Positions 30,385-39,544 of a stretch of 39,575 nucleotides of DNA are shown piece by piece. Below the pieces are notes generated by a model, which made no database searches, was not told the DNA's origin, and saw only the letters and a program-made list of their open reading frames with translations. A program made the translations under genes and the position numbers. This DNA comes from Clostridia bacterium. GTDB lineage: Bacteria; Bacillota; Clostridia; Oscillospirales; CAG-272. The stretch is from the NCBI GenBank assembly GCA_017621695.1, contig JAGASP010000077.1, positions 1-39,575 of the forward strand, read 5' to 3'. How positions within the stretch are numbered: position 1 is the first letter of the stretch; every line of letters begins with the position of its first letter.

Positions 30385-31656
30385 ATGAACATTTTGGTAA
30401 TTGGCAGCGGCGGCCGCGAGCACGCCGTCATTAAAGCCATCAAGAAAAATCCTGCTGTGGAGACGATCTATTGCCTCCCCGGTAACGGCGGTATCGCCGC
30501 CGACGCGGTTTGCGTGAATATTGGGGCGAAGGACATTGACGGTATCGTCAAGTTCGCCGCCGAGAACAAGATCGACTACGCCGTGGTCACCCCCGACGAC
30601 CCGCTGGTGCTGGGTTGCGTGGACGCCCTGACCGCCATCGGTATCCCCTGCTTCGGCCCCGACAAGAAGGCGGCCATCATCGAGGGCTCCAAGGCATTCT
30701 CCAAGGATCTCATGAAGAAGTACGGCATCCCCACCGCTGCCTACGAAATTTTCGACGACATGGACAAGGCCATTGCCTACCTGCAGGACAAGGATATGCC
30801 CATCGTCATCAAGGCCGACGGTCTGGCGCTGGGTAAGGGCGTCATCATCGCCCAGAACCTCGCCGAGGCCGAGGAGGCTGTCCGCTCCATGATGGCGGAC
30901 AAGGTCTTCGGCGCCAGCGGCGACCACGTGGTCATCGAGGAGTTCCTCACGGGTCCCGAGGTGTCGGTACTGGCCTTCACCGACGGCAAGACCCTTGTTC
31001 CCATGTTGTCCTCCATGGACCACAAGCGGGCTCATGACAACGACGAAGGCCTGAACACCGGCGGTATGGGTACGGTTGCTCCCAACCCCTACTACACCGC
31101 CGACATCGCGGACGTGTGCATGGAGACCATCTTCCTCCCCACCATGAACGCCATGAACGCCGAGGGCCGCACCTTCAAGGGCTGTCTGTACTTCGGTCTC
31201 ATGCTCACCCCCAAGGGACCCAAGGTCATCGAGTACAACTGCCGCTTTGGCGATCCCGAGACCCAGGTGGTGCTTCCTCTACTGGAGTCGGATTTGCTCA
31301 CCGTCATGCAGGCCGTGACAAACGAGACGCTGGCTGACGTGGAGGTCAAATTCGCCACCGATCAGTCGGCCTGCTGTGTCATCATGGCCTCTGCGGGCTA
31401 CCCCCAGAGCTATGAGAAGGGCTATGAGATCACCATCCCCGCCGAGGTGGCCGACAGCGTGTATGTTGCAGGCGCGGCTCTCAAAGAGGGAAAGCTGGTC
31501 AACAGCGGCGGCCGTGTGCTGGGCGTGACCTCGGTGGCGGATACGCTACCCGAGGCGATCGCCGCGTCCTACGCCAAGGTGGAGAAGATCCATTTTGACA
31601 ACGCTTTCTGCCGCAGAGACATTGGACAGAGAGCATTGAAGGCAATGAAAAATTGA
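30385..31656 (+). CDS. purD: phosphoribosylamine-glycine ligase
   Basis: ATP-grasp enzyme that joins phosphoribosylamine and glycine to give GAR. The 423 residues are normal. MNILVIGSGGREHAVIKAI is the N-terminal phosphate-binding segment, PIVIKADGLALGKGVIIA the ATP-grasp core, GPEVSVLAFTDG and DHKRAHDNDEGLNTGGMGT the glycine and metal region, and YNCRFGDPETQVVLPLL the metal ligands. AAAGGAG precedes ATG 30385. It consumes the unstable product of the atypical PurF in the same operon. Confidence 0.97.
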   Translation: MNILVIGSGGREHAVIKAIKKNPAVETIYCLPGNGGIAADAVCVNIGAKDIDGIVKFAAENKIDYAVVTPDDPLVLGCVDALTAIGIPCFGPDKKAAIIEGSKAFSKDLMKKYGIPTAAYEIFDDMDKAIAYLQDKDMPIVIKADGLALGKGVIIAQNLAEAEEAVRSMMADKVFGASGDHVVIEEFLTGPEVSVLAFTDGKTLVPMLSSMDHKRAHDNDEGLNTGGMGTVAPNPYYTADIADVCMETIFLPTMNAMNAEGRTFKGCLYFGLMLTPKGPKVIEYNCRFGDPETQVVLPLLESDLLTVMQAVTNETLADVEVKFATDQSACCVIMASAGYPQSYEKGYEITIPAEVADSVYVAGAALKEGKLVNSGGRVLGVTSVADTLPEAIAASYAKVEKIHFDNAFCRRDIGQRALKAMKN

Positions 31657-31663
31657 AGTTTTC

Positions 31664-31738
31664 TGTAGGGGAGCCCCTGTGTGGGCTCCCGTAACCCGAT
31701 ATTGCTTATATGGGAGGCCACATAGGGCCTCCCCTACA
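31664..31738. repeat. GTAGGGG/CCCCTAC paired-hairpin element
   Basis: TGTAGGGG and CCCCTACA form the outer ends. The left inner hairpin is GAGCCC...GGGCTC and the right one GAGGCC...GGCCTC. It lies eight bases after the purD stop, between purD and purL. Confidence 0.85.
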
Positions 31739-31783
31739 GGATTTATTTCATCCGAATCATGACGAAAGGAAACAAGAACTGTT

Positions 31784-34700
31784 ATGGTTTATAGAATATT
31801 TGTAGAAAAGAAACCCGCCCTTGCCCATGAGGCCAACGGGCTTTTGAATGAGCTGAAGAACCTCGTTGGCATCACCAACCTGGAATCCGTCCGTCTGCTC
31901 AACCGCTACGACGTGGAGAACATCGACGAGGCGCTGTTTGACCAGGCCGTCCGCACCGTCTTCTCCGAGCCTCAGCTGGACACCGTCACCGACACCCTGA
32001 CCTGTGCCGAGGGCGCGACGGTCTTTGCCGTGGAGCCTCTGCCCGGTCAGTTCGACCAGCGCGCCGACTCCGCCGCCCAGTGCATCCAGCTCCAGAGCCA
32101 GGGCGACCGCCCCACCGTCCGCTCCGCCAAGGTCTACGTCCTGGGCGGCGCGCTGACCGAAAATGACGTGGCCGCCGTCAAGAAGTACGTCATCAACGCC
32201 GTGGAGAGCCGCGAGGCCTCCATGGACAAGCCCGAGACGCTGGCCATCGAGTACGCCATCCCTGAGACGGTAGCTACCGTGGAGGGCTTTATTTCCCTTG
32301 ATGCAGAAGGACTTTCTAACCTGCTGGATTCCCTTGGCCTGGCCATGGATCTGGACGATCTGACCTTCCTGCAGACCTATTTCCGCGACGAGGAGAAGAG
32401 AGATCCCACCATCACCGAGATCCGCGTGGTGGACACCTACTGGTCTGACCACTGCCGTCACACCACCTTCTCCACCCATATCGACAACGTGGTGATCGAC
32501 GATCCCGCCGTGGCCGACGCTTATGAGCGTTATCTGGCTGCCCGCGTGGAGGTCTACGGCGAGGAGAAGGCTGCTAAGAGACCCCAGACCCTTATGGACA
32601 TTGCCACCATCGCCACCAAGGTGCTGAAGAAGCGGGGCCTGCTCCCCGAGCTGGACGAGTCCGAGGAGATCAACGCCTGCTCCATCCACGTCACCGCCGA
32701 AATCAATGGCGAGCCCCAGGACTGGCTCCTGATGTTCAAGAACGAGACCCACAACCATCCCACCGAGATCGAGCCCTTCGGCGGCGCGGCCACCTGTATC
32801 GGCGGCTGTATCCGCGATCCTCTGTCGGGTCGTGCCTACGTCCATCAGGCCATGCGCGTGACGGGCGGCGGCGATCCCCGCAAGACCCTCGCCGAGACTC
32901 TCCCCGGTAAGCTCCCCCAGCGCAAGCTGGCGCAGACCGCCGCCGCGGGCTACTCCTCCTACGGCAACCAGATCGGTCTGGCTACGGGTCACGTGGCCGA
33001 GGTCTACCATGAGGGCTACGTAGCCAAGAGACTGGAGTGCGGTGCCGTGGTGGCCGCCGCTCCCGCCTACAACGTCCGCCGTGAGTGTCCCGAGGCAGGA
33101 GATATCGTCATCCTGCTGGGCGGCCGCACAGGCCGCGACGGCATCGGCGGTGCGACAGGCTCCTCCAAGTCCCACAACATGAAGTCTCTGACCACCATGG
33201 CCTCCGAGGTGCAGAAGGGTAACGCTCCCGAGGAGCGCAAGATCCAGAGACTGTTCCGCAACCCCGAGGTCACCCGCCTCATCAAGCGCTGTAACGACTT
33301 CGGCGCCGGCGGTGTATCGGTGGCCATCGGCGAGCTGGCCGACGGTCTGAAGATCGACCTCGACGCAGTCCGTAAGAAGTACGAGGGCTTAGACGGCACC
33401 GAGCTGGCCATCTCCGAGTCCCAGGAGCGTATGGCCGTCGTGGTCGCCGCCGAGGATGCCGACAAGTTCATTGAATACGCCCAATCCGAAAACCTCGAGG
33501 CCTACCGCGTGGCCGTGGTCACAAAGGAGGCCCGCATGGTCATGTCCTGGAAGGGTCAGACCATCGCCAACCTCTCCCGCGCCTTCCTCAACACCAACGG
33601 TGCCGACAAGCACACCGAGGTGGAGGTTTCTGAAAAGGATCTGTCCGCCTTCTCCAAGCCGCTCTATACCGATCTCCGTCAGATGGCGGCTGATTTGAAA
33701 ACCGCCTCCCGTCGCGGCCTCGTGGAGCGCTTCGACGGCTCTATCGGTGCGGGCTCTGTGCTCATGCCCTTCGGCGGTAAGACCCAGAAGACCCCCGCCC
33801 AGGCTATGGCCGCCCTGCTCCCCACCCTGCCCGGCCAGTCCACCGACCAGGCCAGCGTGATGTCTTGGGGACTTGACCCCGACGCCATGTGCATCGACCC
33901 CTACTGCGGTGCCCACGCCGCCGTCTATAACTCCATGGCCAAGCTGGTGGCCGCAGGTGCCGACTACAAGCTGGCTTACCTGACCCTCCAGGAGTTCTTC
34001 GAGAAGCTGAAGAACGAGCCCGCTCGTTGGGGCAAGCCCTTTGCCGCCCTTCTCGGTGCCATGGATGCCCAGCTTGAGCTGAATGCCGCCGCCATCGGTG
34101 GTAAAGACTCTATGTCGGGTACCTTCCTGGATAAGGACGTGCCTCCCACCCTGATCTCCTTCGCCATCGCTCCCATCAAGGCGAGCGAGGTCATTTCTCC
34201 CGAATTCAAGGGCGCGGGTCACCCCGTGTACCTGTTCGCTCCCGTGGATGAGACCGCCGAGTCGGTCAAGGCCACTTGGGACACCTTCCACAAGCTGTGC
34301 GGGGAAGGGAAGGTCAAGGCCGCTTGGGCTGTGGAGAACGGTCTTGCCGAGGCTGTCATGAAGATGTCCTTCGGTAACGAGATCGGCTTCAAGGCCACGG
34401 CTAAGCTGAACGCAGGCGACTGGCATCTGCCCTTCTACGGCTACATCGTGGCAGAGCTGACCGAGGACGTGAAGCGTCGCGGTACCCTCAAGCTGGGTGT
34501 GACCACCGCCGAGCCCGTCATTGATCTGGGCGGCGACAAGGCTACCATTGCCGAGCTGCTGGCTCTCAACGAGGCCACTCTGGAGGGTGTGTACCCCACC
34601 ACCGCTCCCGCTACGGGCGAGCTTCCCGTGTTCGCCTACAACGGCGGATGCAACGCTGCTCCCGCCGTCAAGTGCGCCCGTCCCAAGGCATTGATCCCCG

Positions 34701-35479
34701 TGTTCCCCGGCACCAACTGCGAATACGACTCCGCCAAGGCTCTGGAGCGTGCGGGTGCTGATCCCGAGATCGTGGTCATCCGCAACCTTACCGCCGACGA
34801 CGTGGCGAGGAGCGTGGAGACCGTGGCCGCCAAGCTGGCGCAGTCCAACATGGTCTTCATCCCCGGCGGCTTCTCGGGTGGCGACGAGCCCGACGGCTCT
34901 GCTAAGTTCATCACCGCCTTCTTCCGCAATCCCGCCATCAAGGCTCAGGTGGCTGACCTTCTGGACAACCGCGATGGTTTGATGTTGGGTATCTGCAACG
35001 GCTTCCAGGCCCTCATCAAGCTGGGTCTGGTGCCCTTCGGTAAGATCATCGACACCGACGAGACCTGCCCCACCCTGACCTACAACATCATCGGACGCCA
35101 CCAGTCCAAGTTGGTGCGCACCCGTGTCTGCACCAACAAGTCCCCCTGGCTGGCAGGCACACAGGTGGGTGACATCTACACCGTGCCGATCTCCCACGGC
35201 GAGGGTCGTTTCCTCTGCTCGGACGAGCTGGTGAAGAAGCTGGCCGAGAACGGTCAGATCGCGACCCAGTACGTTGACCTGAACGGTGCGCCCTCCATGG
35301 ACACCGCCTTCAACCCCAACGGATCCGTCTGCGCCATCGAGGGTATCACCTCCCCCGACGGCCGTGTGCTGGGTAAGATGGGTCACTCCGAGCGTATCGG
35401 TAAGAACCTCTACCGCAACGTCATCGGCGAGTACGATATGCAGCTGTTCGAGTCGGCTGTAAAGTATTTCAAGGGTTGA
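31784..35479 (+). CDS. purL: phosphoribosylformylglycinamidine synthase, single-chain form
   Basis: Converts FGAR, glutamine and ATP to FGAM. The 1231 residues join the N-terminal PurS-like region, the two AIR-synthetase-like ATP domains and a C-terminal glutaminase. Markers are FKNETHNHPTEIEPFGGAAT, RVTGGGDPRKTL, ATGSSKSHN, CNDFGAGGVSVAIGELADG and, in the glutaminase, FPGTNCEYDSAKAL, LMLGICNGFQALIKLGLVPFG with the nucleophile Cys, and SHGEGRF. Unlike PurF here, its glutamine site is intact. The start at 31784 follows GAAAGGA at a somewhat long distance of about 13 bases. It is the longest gene of the operon. Confidence 0.97.
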   Translation: MVYRIFVEKKPALAHEANGLLNELKNLVGITNLESVRLLNRYDVENIDEALFDQAVRTVFSEPQLDTVTDTLTCAEGATVFAVEPLPGQFDQRADSAAQCIQLQSQGDRPTVRSAKVYVLGGALTENDVAAVKKYVINAVESREASMDKPETLAIEYAIPETVATVEGFISLDAEGLSNLLDSLGLAMDLDDLTFLQTYFRDEEKRDPTITEIRVVDTYWSDHCRHTTFSTHIDNVVIDDPAVADAYERYLAARVEVYGEEKAAKRPQTLMDIATIATKVLKKRGLLPELDESEEINACSIHVTAEINGEPQDWLLMFKNETHNHPTEIEPFGGAATCIGGCIRDPLSGRAYVHQAMRVTGGGDPRKTLAETLPGKLPQRKLAQTAAAGYSSYGNQIGLATGHVAEVYHEGYVAKRLECGAVVAAAPAYNVRRECPEAGDIVILLGGRTGRDGIGGATGSSKSHNMKSLTTMASEVQKGNAPEERKIQRLFRNPEVTRLIKRCNDFGAGGVSVAIGELADGLKIDLDAVRKKYEGLDGTELAISESQERMAVVVAAEDADKFIEYAQSENLEAYRVAVVTKEARMVMSWKGQTIANLSRAFLNTNGADKHTEVEVSEKDLSAFSKPLYTDLRQMAADLKTASRRGLVERFDGSIGAGSVLMPFGGKTQKTPAQAMAALLPTLPGQSTDQASVMSWGLDPDAMCIDPYCGAHAAVYNSMAKLVAAGADYKLAYLTLQEFFEKLKNEPARWGKPFAALLGAMDAQLELNAAAIGGKDSMSGTFLDKDVPPTLISFAIAPIKASEVISPEFKGAGHPVYLFAPVDETAESVKATWDTFHKLCGEGKVKAAWAVENGLAEAVMKMSFGNEIGFKATAKLNAGDWHLPFYGYIVAELTEDVKRRGTLKLGVTTAEPVIDLGGDKATIAELLALNEATLEGVYPTTAPATGELPVFAYNGGCNAAPAVKCARPKALIPVFPGTNCEYDSAKALERAGADPEIVVIRNLTADDVARSVETVAAKLAQSNMVFIPGGFSGGDEPDGSAKFITAFFRNPAIKAQVADLLDNRDGLMLGICNGFQALIKLGLVPFGKIIDTDETCPTLTYNIIGRHQSKLVRTRVCTNKSPWLAGTQVGDIYTVPISHGEGRFLCSDELVKKLAENGQIATQYVDLNGAPSMDTAFNPNGSVCAIEGITSPDGRVLGKMGHSERIGKNLYRNVIGEYDMQLFESAVKYFKG

Positions 35480-35533
35480 GGAGTACGCAAGGAACCTTCT
35501 TGAAAGAAGGTTCCTTGACCTCCAAGAACTTTT
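35480..35533. repeat. AACTTTTT-family palindromic element abutting the purL stop
   Basis: GGAGTACGCAAGG starts at the base after the purL TGA (its first G at 35480). A perfect 30-base palindrome follows at 35488-35517 (CAAGGAACCTTCTT...AAGAAGGTTCCTTG). Another diverged copy lies at about 35612-35653. Same end sequence as at 30206. Confidence 0.75.
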
Positions 35534-35667
35534 AAGAATAAGAAAAAATATTTGCGTGGGATATTTTAGGTATGGGGGAGAGTACCCCGTGCCAAAGCCC
35601 CACCGCAGGTGGCTTTTTGAAAAAAGTTCCTTTGGAAGAATCCTCAAAAACTTTCTACAAGCATGAC

Positions 35668-35741
35668 CGTAGGGCGGGGGCTTGCTCTCGCCGCATATCC
35701 GAAGATCCCAAGAAAACGGGAGGCGAAACGCCTCCCCTACG
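35668..35741. repeat. GTAGGG/CCCCTAC paired-hairpin element, first of three in the purL-fhs gap
   Basis: CGTAGGG and CCTCCCCTACG ends with GGCGGGGGC...CTCGCCG and GAGGCGAAACGCCTC inner hairpins. Confidence 0.75.
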
Positions 35742-35763
35742 AAGACTGCCAAACACCGTATAC

Positions 35764-35831
35764 TGTAGGGGCGAACAGTGTTCGCCCGCAAGACCCCGAA
35801 AACAAACGGGCGAACGCTGTTCGCCCCTACA
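35764..35831. repeat. GTAGGGG/CCCCTAC paired-hairpin element, second in the purL-fhs gap
   Basis: TGTAGGGG and CCCCTACA ends with GGCGAACAGTGTTCGCC and GGCGAACGCTGTTCGCC inner hairpins. A half unit (35862-35886, ending CCTCCCCTACC) follows. The 35480-35924 gap holds only such repeats; no gene or promoter was seen. Confidence 0.85.
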
Positions 35832-35924
35832 AAATTATCATTCAATAGATCCTTAGAAAACAGGAGGCGCAAGCCCCTCCCCTACCACACAAAATCAAAT
35901 ACGAAAGATAAAGGAGACTATCCC

Positions 35925-37598
35925 ATGGCCTATTTATCCGACATTGAAATTGCACAATCCACCCCCATGCAGCCCATCACCGAGATCGCCAAGGTCGCCG
36001 GTGTGGACGACAAGTATATGGAGCAGTACGGCCGCTACAAGGCCAAGGTCGACTACGCGCTCCTCAAGGATTCCGACCGGGGTAACGGTAAGCTGATCCT
36101 GGTCACCGCCATCACCCCCACCCCCGCGGGCGAGGGTAAGACCACTACCACCATCGGTCTGGCCGACGGTCTGAAGAAGATCGGCAAGAACGTCGTGGTT
36201 GCCCTTCGCGAGCCCTCTCTGGGCCCCGTGTTCGGCGTCAAGGGCGGCGCGGCCGGCGGCGGTTACGCCCAGGTCGTTCCCATGGAGGACATCAACCTCC
36301 ACTTCACCGGTGACTTCCACGCCATCGGTGCCGCCAACAACCTGCTGGCCGCCATGCTGGACAACCACATCTACCAGGGCAACCAGCTGAACATCGACCC
36401 CCGCCGCATCACCTGGAAGCGTTGCGTGGATATGAACGACCGCCAGCTCCGCTTCGTCACCGACGGTCTGGGCGGCCGCGTCAACGGCGTGCCCCGTGAG
36501 GACGGCTATGACATCACCGTGGCCTCCGAGATCATGGCCGTGTTCTGCCTGGCCTCCTCCATCACCGACTTGAAGGAGCGTCTGTCCCGTATCGTGGTGG
36601 GCTACACCTACGACGAAAAGCCCGTCACCGCAGGGGATCTGGGTGCCGTGGGTGCTATGGCCGCCCTTCTGAAGGACGCCCTGAAGCCCAATCTGGTGCA
36701 GACCCTGGAGGGTACCCCCGCCTTCGTCCACGGCGGTCCCTTCGCCAACATCGCCCACGGCTGTAATTCGGTCATCGCCACCAAGATGGCCATGAAGCTG
36801 GGTGACTACGCCGTCACCGAGGCAGGCTTCGGCGCAGACCTCGGTGCCGAGAAGTTCCTGGACATCAAGTGCCGCATGGCAGGCCTGCATCCCGACGCCG
36901 TGGTCATGGTCGCTACTGTGCGTGCGCTTAAAATGCACGGCGGCATGGCCAAGACCGAGCTGGGCAACGAGAATCTCGTGGCTCTGGAGGCGGGTATCCC
37001 CAACCTGCTCCGCCACGTGTCCAACATCAAGGACGTCTACAAGCTCCCCTGCGTGGTGGCTGTCAACCGTTTCCCCACCGACACCGACGCCGAGATCGAG
37101 CTGGTCATTGAGAAGTGCAAGGCTCTGGGTGTCAACGTGGTCCTGTCCACCGTCTGGGCCGAGGGCGGCAAGGGCGGTATGGCTCTGGCCGAGGAGGTGG
37201 TCCGCCTCTGCGAGCAGCCCAACGATTTCTCCTTCAGCTACGAGCTGGACGGCACCATCGAGGAGAAGATCGAGGCCATCGTCCGCCGCGTCTACCGTGG
37301 CGATGCCGTGAACTTCACCCCCGCCGCCAAGAAGGAGATCGCCAGACTCACTTCTCTGGGCTACGATAAGATCCCCGTCTGCATGGCCAAGACCCAGTAC
37401 AGCTTCTCGGACGACATGACCAAGCTGGGCGCGCCCGAGGGCTTCACCGTTACCGTCCGTAACGTCAAGGTCTCCGCCGGTGCAGGCTTCATCGTGGCGC
37501 TGACGGGCGACATCATGACCATGCCGGGACTTCCCAAGGCTCCCGCCGCGCTGAAGATCGACGTGGACGAGAATGGCAAGATCTCGGGTCTGTTCTGA
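35925..37598 (+). CDS. fhs: formate-tetrahydrofolate ligase
   Basis: Makes 10-formyl-THF from formate, THF and ATP in the cytosol. It supplies the donor used by PurN and AICAR formyltransferase, and the one-carbon pool. The 557 residues equal the family norm. [20 protein letters not shown] (about 65-80) is the P-loop, [19 protein letters not shown] the formyl-phosphate site, and [17 protein letters not shown] and [18 protein letters not shown] further signatures. AAAGGAG precedes ATG 35925. It is the last gene of the operon and ends in a strong terminator. No separate promoter was found in the repeat-filled gap upstream, so it probably depends on the purine transcript. Confidence 0.97.
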   Translation: MAYLSDIEIAQSTPMQPITEIAKVAGVDDKYMEQYGRYKAKVDYALLKDSDRGNGKLILVTAITPTPAGEGKTTTTIGLADGLKKIGKNVVVALREPSLGPVFGVKGGAAGGGYAQVVPMEDINLHFTGDFHAIGAANNLLAAMLDNHIYQGNQLNIDPRRITWKRCVDMNDRQLRFVTDGLGGRVNGVPREDGYDITVASEIMAVFCLASSITDLKERLSRIVVGYTYDEKPVTAGDLGAVGAMAALLKDALKPNLVQTLEGTPAFVHGGPFANIAHGCNSVIATKMAMKLGDYAVTEAGFGADLGAEKFLDIKCRMAGLHPDAVVMVATVRALKMHGGMAKTELGNENLVALEAGIPNLLRHVSNIKDVYKLPCVVAVNRFPTDTDAEIELVIEKCKALGVNVVLSTVWAEGGKGGMALAEEVVRLCEQPNDFSFSYELDGTIEEKIEAIVRRVYRGDAVNFTPAAKKEIARLTSLGYDKIPVCMAKTQYSFSDDMTKLGAPEGFTVTVRNVKVSAGAGFIVALTGDIMTMPGLPKAPAALKIDVDENGKISGLF

Positions 37599-37614
37599 TT
37601 TTCCGTATATAAAA

Positions 37615-37648
37615 AATACCGCACAGCTTTTGCTGTGCGGTATTTTTG
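37615..37648. terminator. bidirectional terminator after fhs
   Basis: AATACCGCACAGC (37615-37627) pairs perfectly with 37632-37644 across a TTTT loop. A-rich and T-rich flanks lie on the two sides, serving fhs and the convergent gene at 37665. Confidence 0.9.
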
Positions 37649-37664
37649 TTGATGCAGATGCCTG

Positions 37665-39092
37665 TTATGCATCGTCCTCGTGCTTGGGTTTTACTTTGTA
37701 GAAATCAAGCAACGCGATCATGATGAGCGCCGAGAGACCTGCGGTGAATCCGCCGTTATACAGCACAAAGCCGCCGTGCATACTTGCCGTGACGGTGCAT
37801 ATGGTTGCGCTCAGAAGTCCGGCGATCACACCGTAACGGTAACCGTATTTTCCTGCGATGGGGCAAAGTCCCGTGGCAAAAGCCAGGCCGTTGATATATG
37901 CCTGGGTGGAAAGTGTCCAGGGAATATCCAGACCCGAGACCAAGCATATGGCCACAACGATGGCGAAAAGAAGGATATATCCGAGAACGATGGGGAAGAC
38001 GTTTCGGGGATGCTGTCCGTCTGCTGCGAAGGTCAGCGCCGCAAATACGACACCCACCGTCGGGCCTGTAAAGCCTGCGCCCGCAGGGAGCTGTGGGAAA
38101 ATGTTCGGGAGAATGAATACCAAATTGAGATAGGCGATGATGGCAAGGCCGTATATGGCAATATTGACCATGCAAAGCGGCATTCCGAACTTGTCCGTGA
38201 AGTCTGTTCCGTATCCTGTGCACTTCAAGAGCTTGCCGTATTCCCGTAGCCCTTGGGGATGCAGACAAAAGCCGACGATAAACGTGATACCGAAGAGGAT
38301 CAGAAAAAAGATGTTCATAAATCCGCGATAGGCATACGGCAGAGAAAAATAGTCGGGATTGTCGATCTGTATGTCGGAGGGCGCTTCTATGCCGAGGGTG
38401 TTATACATGAAGGCGTATATGAATATGCCGAGCAGCCCGATGGCAAGACCTGCTTTATAAAGGTTGTGGCCTCGGTGCATGGCGGTGGTGCCCGGTAAAA
38501 GGGGCAACACGACAAATCCGACGGCGATACCGCAGACAATGGCAAGAAGCACACCGCCCCACGTGACTTGGGTAACGGTATGGTCGAAATGACCGACGGA
38601 GTATCTGAACAGAACCTCGCTGACAAAGGGGGCAAGCGCTGTGGCGAAAAAGGCGACGTGGATGTTTTCGGCCACTTTTTTCTTCATGATGATACAGTAT
38701 AAAAGAACGCCGACGAACGGGGGCCACATATTGATGAAATTCTGACCGTAAAAGCCATGCGCGACGATCAGCATATATCCTGCAAGGGTGGTGGCATTGG
38801 CGTGTACCTTGCTGACGTATATAATGAGATTGGCAAGCAGACCGCACACAGCCGTATTGAAGAGGGTACTGCCAAGTCCTCCCAAAGCAAAATAATCGGT
38901 GATCAGCTTGCAGGGAGAGGTGAGGATGCGCCAAAGATTATCAAAAAAATCCCACTCCTTGGTGTAAAGCACGGCAATGGGGGTGGCGGCTAAGAAAAAC
39001 AGGCTGATGCACAGGGTGTATATGTGTATAAGACGTTCATTGAAAGTAGGCTTTGTATCCGCCCGGGGCGGGGATAGGGACATATGACGCAT
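37665..39092 (-). CDS. polytopic membrane protein, probably DUF1576 family
   Basis: A 475-aa integral membrane protein with about 11-13 hydrophobic segments and a short charged tail (KVKPKHEDDA). The repeated glycine-rich segments, such as LYNGGFTAGLSALIMIALLD near the C-terminus, and the overall size recall the DUF1576 membrane family of Clostridia. I rely on general resemblance, not on a firm motif. Its substrate or function is unknown; a transporter is likely. GAGGAGG lies five bases before ATG 39092, and a second ATG follows three codons on. It is monocistronic, convergent with the purine operon, and has its own promoter. Confidence 0.7.
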   Translation of the reverse strand: MRHMSLSPPRADTKPTFNERLIHIYTLCISLFFLAATPIAVLYTKEWDFFDNLWRILTSPCKLITDYFALGGLGSTLFNTAVCGLLANLIIYVSKVHANATTLAGYMLIVAHGFYGQNFINMWPPFVGVLLYCIIMKKKVAENIHVAFFATALAPFVSEVLFRYSVGHFDHTVTQVTWGGVLLAIVCGIAVGFVVLPLLPGTTAMHRGHNLYKAGLAIGLLGIFIYAFMYNTLGIEAPSDIQIDNPDYFSLPYAYRGFMNIFFLILFGITFIVGFCLHPQGLREYGKLLKCTGYGTDFTDKFGMPLCMVNIAIYGLAIIAYLNLVFILPNIFPQLPAGAGFTGPTVGVVFAALTFAADGQHPRNVFPIVLGYILLFAIVVAICLVSGLDIPWTLSTQAYINGLAFATGLCPIAGKYGYRYGVIAGLLSATICTVTASMHGGFVLYNGGFTAGLSALIMIALLDFYKVKPKHEDDA

Positions 39093-39137
39093 AGGTCCTC
39101 CTCAATTCGCTTTTGAAGTAGGGTTGAACGCAGTATT

Positions 39138-39166
39138 ATTCTACCACATTTTGTTGGATAAGTCAA
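39138..39166 (-). promoter_or_regulatory. promoter of the membrane protein gene
   Basis: On the minus strand TTGACT (39161-39166) and TAGAAT (39138-39143) are 17 bp apart. Confidence 0.7.
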
Positions 39167-39261
39167 GAAGAGGAGGGATAAATTGGGGATGTGGCGAATG
39201 GTTACTTACATATCGATCATTTTTTCTCAAATTGACAAAGCTTTTCCTACTTATAAGATAC

Positions 39262-39290
39262 TTGACATTCCTAGAAAAGTGTGATACAAT
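39262..39290 (+). promoter_or_regulatory. promoter of a possible small RNA
   Basis: TTGACA (39262-39267), a 17-bp spacer and TACAAT (39285-39290). Confidence 0.75.
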
Positions 39291-39296
39291 CGTAAA

Positions 39297-39401
39297 TAAT
39301 AATGGCGGCGAAACTTATAGTTCTGCCCTCGTCAACGCTCAGCTCTACAAATAATCCCCGTACATCAGGATGACTCACACCAGTGGGTCATCCTGTTTTT
39401 T
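39297..39401 (+). ncRNA. candidate small RNA or leader of about 105 nt
   Basis: It lies between a consensus-like promoter (39262-39290) and a strong terminator: a 13-bp stem (39366-39378 with 39383-39395), an ACCA loop and six T. No good start codon with a ribosome site and frame was seen inside. It could be a free small RNA or an attenuated leader of a gene beyond the window, although a repeat follows directly. I do not recognise a known RNA class. Confidence 0.45.
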
Positions 39402-39442
39402 GGGTAGGTAAATTGTTGTTTAGCGGAGAATTAAGGAAAACC

Positions 39443-39544
39443 CGTAGGGGCGACCCTATGTGGTCGCCCGTCGTCCCGACATCGACAAAACCCTTGTGGG
39501 TCAACAATCTTTTTGGCGGGAGGCCACACAGGGCCTCCCCTACG
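39443..39544. repeat. GTAGGGG/CCCCTAC paired-hairpin element at the right end
   Basis: CGTAGGGG and CCCCTACG outer ends; the inner hairpins are GGCGACC...GGTCGCC and GAGGCC...GGCCTC, the latter nearly the same as in the copy at 31664. Nothing else is seen to the end of the window. Confidence 0.8.

Noticed and set aside
25090-35886. CRISPR array suggested by recurring GC-rich repeats
   Set aside because: The copies are inverted pairs at irregular distances between genes, without regular spacers, direct-repeat phase or cas genes.
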